Assembly: GCF_910592395.1 (NCBI RefSeq)
Contig: NC_088313.1
Span: 15,702,437 to 15,766,436, forward strand
Direction of reading: 5' to 3'
From: Lineus longissimus
Taxonomy: Eukaryota; Nemertea; Pilidiophora; Heteronemertea; Lineidae
Length of the DNA: 64,000 nucleotides
Each line of letters begins with the position of its first letter. Position 1 is the first letter of the stretch. Both the position numbers and the translations under genes were made by a program. Below are positions 25,040 to 37,900 of this stretch, one piece after another. The notes beneath the pieces were generated by a model that saw only the letters and a list, made by a program, of their open reading frames with translations, searched no databases and was not told the origin of the DNA.

Positions 25040-28000
25040 AGTGATGCTGAGTGGAGTTGCGTTCCGAATCTGCGTCCGTCGCCTCGTGCGTAAACTGCTG
25101 CGTCTGTTTTCACAACCGATCAGTCGCGTGCCGATGTCCTTACTTATTGAAACACGAATACGAAATGACTGCTGAGCGCAACCTCCCTGGATTATTTATT
25201 CAGGCGCAGGATCGCCGAATCAACCGTGCGCAGTCCAGCGGCACTACACCACGGGACAATTAAAACGAGCTGAACAATAGGAGCCTATTGTTTACTAATT
25301 GGTGCTTGGGGTCTGAGAGTTTCGGAGGTGACCAGGACCGATGCAGTAATTGGTGATAACGGTAAATGTATGATATTGAAGAGATTCTAATGACCGCTGT
25401 ATTATCAAATAGCTGACGACGATTGGTTGGTGAAAGCTTGACGGTGATTGGCTGTATGGCTGTCATAATGGTTTGTGGGAACTCCCTTTTGATAGTAACG
25501 CAATAAGACAACACTGGCTGGCCGGTGTATTTTTGCTTTTTTGACATAAATATTGAAAATCTGAGAATTCAACTCTTATAATATTTGTAAAGACGTTTAT
25601 AAAAGATGTGTTCTAATATATGCAGTACCGTCTGCTGTGGCCGGGTTGCACACAACGCTTGCGATTGGGTAGTAAAAAGAAACCAAGAAACTGTATTTGG
25701 TGAAATAAAGGCGAACGAAGGCAGTCTATACAGCGGGTGTAATACGAGGCTATGACCAAAAACCCAAAGAAGTCTGTCGGACGACAGGGATGGTTATCTT
25801 AGAGTCACTCAAGAGTGCTAATTCACCGTTATTGCAAAAAATCAATTAAGAACAACTGCCAAGAAGAGTGACCCGCATCGATGTTCATTTAGGAAACAAG
25901 AAAATTGTCTTCGTTTTGTGAGCACCGAGCGACCGGACAAATAATGAAGAAAAAAATGCATATTTTACATGTCTGATCAACTCCCTGACATCACTGGTGC
26001 CTTTGTGTCATTTAATTGGATTCGTCACCAATCAGGGTGATATGCAATAAACCGTGTTTCCATGCGCAATGTCAGGTTTATTCTGGTGAAGAGATGGCCG
26101 AAATTACCAACACGATTTAAATAGGGTGATACGCATCTTTGCACGGGGTGGCCAGGCAAATTTGGCGTGGAATGGACCCCGCGGTTTCCATATTGTCAAA
26201 TCGTGTCTCATTTAGAGTTGATTTGTTGATTTATTGTGCCTTGATTACTTACAAACACACCAAGATAGAGAGCAATGTCGTTTGAAAGAAGTATATTCCC
26301 AAGTTTAAATTGCCCTTCCATTGTACAACGGAATGCAAATTAGATTTCTCCATTGACAAAGCTGTGAACAGCGTCATCTCAATGACGCGGTACCCCTTTG
26401 AGTCATTTCGAATCTAATGTGTTTTGATACGACTACGGATCACAATTCGGAGTTGAAAAACACATACGGTGATATTTTAATGCCTTTTATTGTAGACAAC
26501 ATTTACACAAACTCGGAAGAAAATTATTCCTTTAATAAGGCCCGAATGTTTATTTTATTTCTTGCGGTGTTTCCACAAGGCCTATCGAGTCTTTTTATAA
26601 GGTACCAATGTTTATTTAATTCTCGCCTATAATGCGATTTAGGCCCTTATAGGACCCTTAGCCATCCCCCTGTGTGTACAGTGTTCTGTTTCCATGCACC
26701 GCCTAGACCGCACATAAAACAACACCGTAAGGTCTCAATGTGGTTAAACAAAAGCAGTAAAGTACCACCTCACAACGTAATTATACTACAGTTTCGATAG
26801 CTGAGTATTTTCAAAACATTCACGAATCTAGCATATTGTTCCGTGACTTATCCAATCTACCAAGCTGTAATTAAGCCCTTAATCAGTGGGAAAAGGGAGC
26901 TGGTGTTGTTTTACCATTTATGGACATCGCTGGAAAATGTTTTGAATGGTTTGCAAATTGCTTAAGTGGATGTTAAAGGAAGATGAAAAAGAGAATACGG
27001 TTGTCGTAATTATGTACAAATCACTGGAACAGTAACTCCATAATATATGAAACAATTGTCTACAGGATACCTGAGGGACTTCTGGTTCAGAAGTATTCCC
27101 TGTCTGGTTATAGAGGTGTTGTCGTTAAGTAATTTGCCCACAGTGAACAAATTGGAAGATAATTTTGGCGATATTACCAGATCATTGGAAAGGCAAAATT
27201 GCCTCAAAGCGGCATAGGTGCTGTATCCAAGAAGCCACCTGATAGCACGATTTCCATCATTTTACGATTTTTAGGGGGACCCCCCCCCCCCATTTTGGTG
27301 GCTTCAACGGAAGTCAAGCCATTCATCTAGATACAGTCATGACAGTTAGGTTTTCAGAAAATTCTCCACCACCAAGCATCAACATTTTAGCATCCCAAAT
27401 TCAAGCAATTAATATGGTTTTCAAAGGAATTTCTGTCATCTCTCACTCGCGATCAGCTAAGGGCGTGTCATGGACGCGTGGCGGCCGTAATGTGATAATA
27501 AAGAGCAATGAATGATCACCAGGCGCCGATATCGTCGGGATCATTATACTTCCGTATGTCTTCTTCCGTTGAACCAAGGTCTCCGCACTAGCCAGTGGTG
27601 ATGAGACAAATGCATGACAGCGAGAATTAATAGAGAACACGTTCAGAAAAATAGCTTACTAATAAACCAGGAGATGAACAAATAGATTGCAGTAAAAAAC
27701 CGCCCATTCCTTTAATTCTTGGTGACAGCGATAACAAAAATTCGAACCATGCCACTATTTAAAGCGCTTTGACTCATCAGAGGCCGACTTTATCAAGATA
27801 GAGAGACGACAACTTCAACGGAGGTGCACAGCGACACCATAGATTATAGAAAGCACTTGGCGACATCTTAAAGTGATGAAAAATACAAGTCTCACATTGT
27901 ACCTTGGTTCGGGAACCCTAGCAACTCGCAGACTTCACGATCTCCCCCAGGATTAGTAAGACCCGCTGAGGCCAGTTTTCCCTACTTTATGACCAATCGA

Positions 28001-28351
28001 GCAATTATCGCACCATCATTTAGGATAACCCGCTCGGCTAATTGCATCAATTTAGAGGTTGACGGGACTGTTAGTCAGCACATCAAGACGCTATTCACTT
28101 CCAATATGGAACTGTTGTCCCCAAATTAAGATGTTGATTTGAATTTTTCCACTTGGGTAACAACCATAGTTTATCATTCTTGTTCAAAACATTGAGGGTC
28201 AGTCAAAACGATCCGAAATTATGGGTGCTCTCCATTTTTCACTTTGCTGGTAATTAATGATGTACATGTACTATCTTGCCAGGCCAGAGATAACTCTGGT
28301 ACTTACTGTCAAATGGAAAAGATCGAAGTAAGAAGTTTTTGAGAAGAAAAA
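25040..28351. other. Intergenic between the Not gene and prominin
   Basis: Both genes read on the minus strand, so this region holds the upstream control DNA of Not and, at its far end, the prominin 3' UTR. No gene is recognised. There is a C homopolymer near 27281-27290. Confidence 0.45.
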
Positions 28352-28357
28352 TTTATT
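28352..28357 (-). terminator. Candidate prominin poly(A) signal
   Basis: AATAAA on the minus strand about 590 bases after the prominin stop codon. It is the best-placed hexamer I noticed, so the 3' UTR would be about 28330-28948. Confidence 0.35.
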
Positions 28358-28948
28358 TGCACACCATTCCCGAGAGCGTTAAAATTGCGCAGCAATTCAG
28401 CGATGTTTTATAACAAAGAGCTTCCTTTTTCGCTTCATTCAGCAGAACGAATTTATCTTGGACCAGAATACAGAATACAGATTCACACAAAATAACTATG
28501 TACAAGTACAACAGCCAAATTTCTTACGCAACAGCAAGAAATTGGAACACAAAGGGATTACAAGACAACTCTTCTACTCGACAAGTGCGTTATCACAGTA
28601 TTTCCTACAATTTTTTAAAATACACAATTTGTTACATTCAAAATTCGACCCAGTTTACGCTTGAATAAAATAAATATGCAATTTTTACGCTTGTATAAAA
28701 ATAATTATGCATTTTCTCATCTTCGAAAAAAAAAGCATCACTCGGATATGCATCAGTCATGTACGAAAATTTACACTGAGGATCCTCACGTCACCTTGGA
28801 CCTTGGTCATGGACAGTGGTAAGATACATTTACATGAAATGAATTTATAGTCCTTTATACAGATTTGGCACTGGCATAACCATTCACCTTTTAACAAAGT
28901 CTTTTGATTGGTTACGATATAGCGATATGTGTCTTGGCGTTGTTACGG

Positions 28949-31900
28949 TTACCATTTCTCCAAGCCTTTCTTGCTCTTCAACTTGGGTTCAGAAGGTTTG
29001 TTCCACTGACGTTGCTTACCCTCGACCTTGGTGAAGCTAAAAAATAAACAAACCCGAATCAATTAGAAATCCATCAGACATGCCGACGACCTTTGTACAA
29101 AATTTGATATTTTGAAATTTAACATGAGATTTTTCAATTATTTGAATTCACATTGAATATAAATGTCAACTTTGCCGTCGTATACGCCGAGTGTATGGTA
29201 ATAATATGGAACATTCTCAGGTCAGTTTTCGTGACAGACACGTAACCGCCGGTCACCACCTGTTTGAGAACAGTGATCAACATCATGGACAATCGTGCTT
29301 GCACATGCCCCCTAAGTTATCAATAGAACTTTCCCCGCGCAGTTTCATCAGAACAAGATGGTTAAGTTTGATCACGGAATGATAATATCCGATTTCAATA
29401 AACGCGTTACTTACTAGGCTTCAGAGGGTCCAGCGTGTCCGCCACCAAGATCCATACCAGTGCCAACCTCGAAGATAGGAGCTCTGAAAACGATTGCCCG
29501 TAAAAATCAATGACTTTAAACATTTACTTTCAACAAAAAATGAACTAGTTAACTGCTGCATCAGCGTATAACTTACATATTTGCCCAATCCCACCTCAAT
29601 AACATCGATTGCGTTAACTTGACCTCGTGATCTGGACGCCTTGTGTATCAAGATGTCCACACAATACTTACAGGTCGCTTGTAATGGGATCTTCTTCCTC
29701 CATACACTTGAAATACGGGTAGAGCTTCAAGTTGAAGAAAACGCACAAGAATAAGAACACTGACGCCCATCCGAGGGCTACCCAGCAGGCATTCTGAAAT
29801 ATCGAAAAGAACACCATGAAAAAGATCGATTTCAACGTGATGATGGATCTATAATTTCCATCTTGGTTGAGATTCAGGGCGTATGTATAAGTTTTTATCA
29901 TGAGTTGATTTCATCAACATAACCATAGTTACTGATATGAGACACTTATATAAATGTTTGACTTTTTTTGAGTGGTGATATGACCTTTTTAGCAAGCGCT
30001 TCTGACCATTGATCAATTTTCAGTTGTAAGGGCGCTGTATTAACTGTTTGACATAGCATGTACATGAATATCGTTTTTTTAGAAGGTTACGTATTTCTTA
30101 CCAAGTTGTCCACTGTGACGTCACAGTGCTGGGTTTGGGCTGCCATAATCAGGTCGAAGAGAGGCTCACATTGGCCAACGGTGTCACTGAGCTGAAAATA
30201 TCAATCGGCATCATAGAAGTATCAACACGGAATTATACCTGTAGCTTGAATATATCACTAATATCTATAAAAAATATTGAATAGGACGACGTGTTCACGC
30301 ATCCAATTTTAGATTTAAAACATTGACTATTCCAAACACGGGGTACAAAAATGGCCATTTGTGACAAAGTGTTACCCCACTCCTCCACAAACACTCCAAG
30401 AGTACTTGTCGGCCATTATTCGAGCCGTTCCGATACTACGGACCACACCTCAAGGGGCCAGACTGCTCAGAAGTATTGTCCTCTTCCTCATCTGCCACCC
30501 GTCCCAACAGGAAGTAATGATGATGCAGCCATTTTTTTGATGTCTCTAGGCCAACCTCGATTGGAACGTAACCGTATGCACGCTTTGGAGAAGAATAACT
30601 ACTCTCGGGAGAAGAACTCTTCGTAGTGCAGAAGAATGTCCACTGACCAACGAAGGGAGCAAACTGAAAAGTGCCTTTTTATCAGCTTGCAGCTGCCAGC
30701 AATTCTTGCGAATTCGCCAGACCGCAATTTCAACAGCAATAGCTCTCCAGCGAAGTGGCTGTGTCCAAAACATACCACCACCCTCGAGTGAAGCGTAAAC
30801 ACAACGCAGTTATGCGCGTGAAGGACCATCTGATAAGCACAATAAGAGAGGTAAAGGTGAACAATTACAGTTGCATCAGACTCAACAATCATAGGTGCTA
30901 CTGAAGAGCAATCATCGAATGGTCAATGACTTGGTCTCTCTCTCCGTATAAAGTGGTGAAATATCATTCGAACCAGATGCTCAATGGAACCAGCAACAAG
31001 GAAAGAGCAGTCTGCTGATCGGTGCCGCGATACCAGCAAGCTAGCCTTGCAAAAAGGCGTTCGCGGCGGTAAAACAGTTTTTTGACAGAATGTCCCAAGG
31101 ACAATGAATTTGAATATCCGCATTTTGTCTCAGGGGTGTTGACCGGCATGGGTCTCCATAGAACAATACCTTCATTCGTTATTTATAATATTGCTTTCGA
31201 AAAATAGCGCATAAAGTTGGCCAATAAGTTCAGGGTTGTCGTTGAGGATCTCACCTGACGGAACGTGGACTGGTAAGCAGGGAAAGTAAACTAGGAGCAC
31301 CTTAGGTTTCGAATTGGGGGTTTACGGTCCTCAGCCAGAAAACTTTGAAAGTTTTGAGACGCAGTTTCTAAGCAAAGTCAGACTGTTTGGTATGGTTTCT
31401 TTAATCAATGGACAGTAAATATACACAACGATTGTCTTTTTATCAACTGAAGAATTGTCCTGCATGTAGGCTTAAAACTGCAAGGTAGGCGAACGTCTTC
31501 AGCCAGTTTTCTTACCCGTTAACGACAATTCGGCCTCAAGTTGCAGGGGCGGATCCAGGATATTTCGAAAGGGGGGGGGCGCACTTTGAGGGCGTAGCCC
31601 GAATTGCGAGCGCCGCAGGCGCGAAGCGACGGCGGGGGGTCTGGGGGGCCTCCCCCAGAAAAATTTTTAAGATAAGACTCCATATATGCGATTTCCTGCC
31701 ATCTGATCTTCAAATATTAAGCACCACTCCCACCCCATTTTCAGTGTTTTTTGTCTGCAAAATCATCAGGAACAGATCGGTATTGCCTGAAAAATTTCTG
31801 AAAAAAAGTCCGACTGAAGGAAAGGCACGTGGTTTGAAGGAGGTAGTGATTTATGAAAGAAGGTTGAAAATTCTTTTTCAAAGATGAGCGTCTTTTTTTC

Positions 31901-34900
31901 TACTCTTCGCAAATAAATCGACGAGAGATGACTGCGACTTTCGTTTTTCCGCCATGATTAGGCTACCTGTCTGTAGCGCATCTGCGGCGCATTGGTCGGT
32001 CAGCTGACCATTGCACAGATAGCCGATTGCGGCGGGAAATATCCTTCGTGGGATCATGGCGTGTACATATTCTCGCGATAAAGCCAAGGGGTGTGGTCAT
32101 GTTTTATATGAGAGTGAACGTGTACGAAAGTTTGCTGCACTGGCTCGTTCGTTTAAGCTTGTTTAAGCTTAATTTGGGCTACAATTTTTTTACACCGTGC
32201 AGGAATTAGGGGGGGGGGGGGCGTGCGCCGAGTGCGCCCCCCCCCTTGGATCCGCGCCTGAGTTGCAGGAATTTACTTATGAACATATCTTATCTTTGAA
32301 AATGAGATGAAGCAACAAATGGTTATTTTTGAATGATCAAGCCGGCCAGATCTCAATGCCATTTGTGTCTCATTATATTGCACTTGGCGCGACAAGTCCC
32401 ATTGAAGTTCTATTAAAGGTAAATAGCGACACATGTCTAACTTGTGGCTGAGGGTGCTTGGAGGTGCTTGCCACCATTGGAAGCATGGCCGCCATTGTCC
32501 GATCTCCTTTGCGGCCATTGTCTGTTTATTTTGTAAATGCCGCCAGCAGCTGCCGAGTGATGCACAGTGTTTACAGTTGATGTCGATGACATACTTCATA
32601 AGTAGACAAGTAGCATAATGTGTGATGTTAGACCAACCTAACTTGGGTTGTCAACCTGTACATTCTCTACAGAATTATGCGCTGGATGTACTGCATCAAA
32701 CTCCATAACGAAGGTTCACCCACTGCAAAACAAGCATTTTTCCAAAACGTAACCTAATCTTAGGGCAGACGACGACGGCGTATTTTGCGTTTTGCAAAGA
32801 TTGTTGAATCTAAAAAATCTGATACTCGTTCACACTTGGCCGAATTCAGGGCTTTGTATAAAATATATACTTGAATGTTTGAAGTTTTTAACGACAGCTA
32901 TAGTCTCTTATGCAAAGGTTCGAGTTCTTTGATATTTCTCTCTCCATACAGAGCACTTTTTATGGTGGCATATTAAGGTATCGTCCTACAGAGACCCATG
33001 ACCTGCAATAGCTCAGACATTGAAAGCGTGTAATAGAATATTTCGTCCAATGGGCATGACACTCGATACTAGTACATTCAAAAGTATTACACCGGGAGTG
33101 ATTATAAAAGAATTGGGGTTCCCTATTCCTAAAGTAACATGTACTTACCCACAATAAACACTGGGTCCTATACTGTTCATAATATCTGAGCACTCTCGTC
33201 CTGTATTCATTGGTCGCCTGAAACCAATACATATTCGAATATTACCATCACTTTAGCTCATCTTAGGACCCAATGTACCCAATGGGAGACAAGATTTACG
33301 CACACACCGGTAACTTAAACCATTCTGGCGCTAATCGCTGGCTAATATCGAGTACATCACCAGTCTGCACCATCTTGGTTTTCCGAGAATTGGTTTAGCA
33401 TTGTGGACGCCTGTACATCATGTACATGGTTACATAGCTCCGTTTTCAAGAAGTATTACACTCATGTAAAAAAGTGTTACTCACAAACCAGAACCCCATT
33501 TACACCAAACCCACAACATACCAGCACCCACACAATCCGATTTTTATACCTCGAACAGCCCGCGCCACGGGTATATGCTTCACTTTAACGGACGATGATT
33601 GCAACTCATTGTTTTAAAGTCCAAACTAATATTACCATCACTGACACTGACACAAGTATAACAGCAACATCAACACCAACTCAGATTTGACGACAAACGA
33701 CGATTCGGACTTTCCGTTAACATCCCGAACCAAAGCCCTCTCTAAACCGACCACGAGTCTTTCCATAACCATATCTTGTCATTGACAGGTGTTGCCTCAA
33801 TTTATCTTATTCTAATTTTGCCGAATAAAAATGATGAATGTCTTCACTTACAGTGACGATAGCCGCGTATGATTCATTGTGCATCTTGGCCTGAATGTTC
33901 TGGATTCCTAAGATTGCTGTATCAATGTGGTCCTGAAAATATAAATGAAAACTTTGGGCCTTTCTGTTATCGTGTGGCCGCCACTTGTTGAACTTTTTTA
34001 CGGAATGTGCAAGTGATGGTAAAGAAAATCGCAATCATCCAGACGTTTCCAGAAATTTAGTTTCATGTGTTACCTCTGTGGAACAAGGGTAACGTGCTGA
34101 GGTGTCCTATAAGTACAGTGTATCATTTGCTGTAACTCGCTGGTTTCTTTCACCGGTAATGATTCTTACCGTGGTTGTGTTCACAGCTGCTTCAAGTGAT
34201 TCCATGTAGGTTACAAGGGTTTGCTGAAAGAAATAGCGCCAAAAGAGTTAAATGACAAGTCAGAAGGAATTTGGATTTTAGTATCACTGTAACATCCTGA
34301 ACAACGATTTTCGTTTACGTTTAACGACGACTGTTGAAGTTTCGAGGAACATTCAATCAGTAATACGAAGTATCAAGACAGAAATTTTCCAGCGAGCGCT
34401 CCCATGATTACCGGGCCATCTCAGGATGAAGATGAACGTTGCCAGATTGCCATATCTTGTGAGTGACTGAGAGGAAAAAAATATCTTACGTGATACGGCT
34501 CCAACGCTGGTATTTGTGTAGAGTAGACACTCTGGAGGTCGGTGCTATGGTCGCCTAACCTGGTCTATTGATGAAAGATGTGAAAAAGTTCTAAGGATGT
34601 ACCATGGAACACAATGGTAAAGAGAACGACCAGTCTGTTCATTTCTGGCAATTATGGACATTGAACATCGCAAGGCCGAATCTTTAACGGTGTGGAGTAA
34701 AATTTTACAGAAGGACACTACCACAAAGGCACTGCGTCTTATGATATGAACCTACCATCAAGGTAAGGTACCAGGATCATACCTGTCGCGACGCCCACTG
34801 TTACGCTAGTGGTGCCATCTTAAATGTGGCATCCTGACAAGTTGGTAGATGGTTCCACTCATCGTTTTTAAATTCAGTACTGCCACAAGAACCTACCGAA

Positions 34901-37900
34901 CCGACACGTTGCTGATATAAATGGGTCTTCTATTCTGAGAGTAATATTCTTGTCATAAGTACCTTGGCAGGGTCGATGGGTCCCCCAGAGCCATAAGCTG
35001 TATTCGCCACGGTATCCAGGTTCGCCCAGTAGGCTTGGATGTCGAAACCAGTCGCATTCTGATAAATCTGAAACGGAAGCCATATTCGAGAGAATAAGAA
35101 ATAATTAACTAATGGGGCTTGAGTCCAGGAAACCAGTGAGGTCTGCTTTTATTTCGATCGAAGAAGTTTTATCTTTCATTTCGAAGTGATAAAACAAACG
35201 TGATTTCAGCTGTCTCGAAAAATGTATGGGTGAGTGATCGCACTTTGCAGATTTCGACAGGCTTTAATGTTAACAAATCTTTGAAAGCACAAGTAACATT
35301 GGATTTTGTCTCGGGAAGTTCGCAAGAAACTTTGTCATGTTAGTGTTGCAGGCGATGGAAAGGCTACAACATTCCAGTTGTCATTTTAAATCTTACCAAT
35401 TCGTGTATCGAAGTCCAGTTGAGGTTGGCAGCCGTCTTAAACTCCTGTAGCCACGTGTCCAACTCGGCTGTGTAGAACTCCACATCAGTCAGGTTGGAAT
35501 ACATGAACTCATAGGCAAGGCCCACATTCGGTATATACTGAAGAGAAATGGATCCTTAATTAGCTTCAGAGGTAAGAACTGTGGTGAGGAGAGGAAAAAG
35601 GTCAAATAATATTGTCCGATCCTGAGAGTACATGATTGCTGCTCATCCAACTGCTGCATTATTTTCTGTGTGAAGTTACCAAATATCCGGGGCGCCACTT
35701 TCTCGAAATATGCAGTATGATCTACATGTATATGCCAGAGCCCTACTCACGTTGGTGTAGTTGATGTGATAGGACAGGTCGTTCACTTCAAAGAGGTCCA
35801 TCACGTAGTAGGCGGCAGAGTTGTTGTCACGGCAAGCTCTAGGATACGACACGAATAGAAAATATTTAGAAAACACACCTGAAGTCGCTAATTTTGGGGA
35901 AGTCGAAACCATGGTTTAATAAATGACATTGACTTCAATCAATTAAATTCAAGACTTTATCGTCGTTTGGGTCATTTTCATTGTCGTCTTCATCACCATA
36001 TCACCGTCACTCGAATTCTGCTCAGTTTCAGTAATTCATCGAATCCTAATCAGTAGCCATTTTGGATTTCAAGAGAGCCTATAGAAACTAGATGCTGGGT
36101 TGTACATATCCTTACTTTATTACGTCATAGGTCTTGAGTGGAACGGTGCCATTTCCAAGGAGAGCTGAAGCGAGGAAGTAGCCATCATATCCTGGGATGG
36201 TGTCAGGCTCATCCATGAACTGAAAAAGATACAGGAATCAGATTGTCCGGCACTGAAAGTTGAAATCGCCCTCTATACCCTTGCCGACCATCAATTTTCA
36301 ATCAGCAAAGAGGAATGAACAATCGCGATTATTTCAGATGCCAATGGGTGAAACATTGGTGGGTGATATTGCAGCTCATGCATGATCACCTTCTTTCTCA
36401 AAGACATCAGCGTTGGCATCGGTTAAGGAGATTTGTAATGTAAAATTGAACTGCCTGTGACTAGACACGTCGCCATATTTACCTGGTCTAGAAATTTGAG
36501 ATCGTCCATTGGCTCACATGTCGCTTTTTCCCAGTTGGCGCCGAAGAAGACGATGGTCGCCGCCATTGCCAAGTAAGCGATACCCGTCGCCATGCCAAAG
36601 TAGACCATGCTGAAACAAAAGAACCAAACAATTACCACGTTTTCAATTTCTGGACTGAATTTATAACAATGTAGTTTCAAGTGATGCTCAACTTATTGTC
36701 CAGTTGCCCATTTCCATAATTCTACCGGGAAGATAAGTTTTTTCCAAAAAGGTGTTCCACTTGTTCCAAATGTTTGTCTTAATTGGTTTCGAAAAGATAA
36801 CAAAGAATGTATATATAAAGGAAAGTAGTGCTGGATAAATATGGTCCACAGATATATCGGCCTTTTATCTGTCAATTTTTACCCGAATAAGTAGATCTGA
36901 CCACACTGCTAAAACGACCCAAAGTATTGGTTCAGCTTCCTTTCGACGAAATCCTTCTCGTAGTAATCACTACTTTCGACTTACATGAGGAGTATCTTGC
37001 CCATTTTGTCCGAAACTGCGTCCCTCTGCGTGGCGGTAACTTCCTTATCGTAATGTTTTATACCAAGAGCCATCGCCACCACGGTTGCCACCACAAAGCC
37101 TACCACGCAAAGCGTCGAAACCAACACTACCGCAAATCTGCAGCGAAATACACGATATTGTAACATGCAGTACAGGAATTGGCAATAAAGAGCTTTTTTT
37201 ACAAAATATAAGCGTAAAAAAGGTCCCTTTCTGTCAAAGCCAAAAAGGGTAGAGCATTGGGTTGCCATACCTTCGGGTCATGGTATCGCGTGATTTAGAC
37301 GTGATGTCTAATATAGGCGATTAGGAGTTGAGTTGCACCGAATGCAAAAAAGTGAGTTCCCCATGAGATGGATATCTCCACAACAGTTCGATTTGCCCAT
37401 AGATTACCGTGACGTATACTTACAACGCCATAGTAGTTAACGATATTTCTTCAAACGCCAGATCCCAACCACTCGTCATATTAGTGTAGTCAAAAGCCTA
37501 AATGAGAGACACACTGTTTGAATGCAGAATGGTTACTTGCACCAGGGAATCAATTAAAGATGTACTCTGTAATATTTTATGTATGATGTATGAATAGGAT
37601 TATGCTTTTCAATGTGTTTCACTTGGTACAACATTAATTAAGCTTACTGTACTTAGTTGAGTAAGCAGAGGGGAACATGTGTGGAGAAGGCGACTAATCT
37701 GCTGGGCAGTTTGCGAAGATACATGATCCATTTTGGTATCTGTGGTTTGCAATATACTTCTGACGATGTTGATACCAAATGGTAATTCATGTGGCACCAC
37801 TGAAAAACTTCCTCAATATTTAAATCGGGACAAAATGCTTAAAGAAAGTTCATGATGCATTTGTTATTTTTATGACCCAACTTTGGTTCAAATCAAGTGC

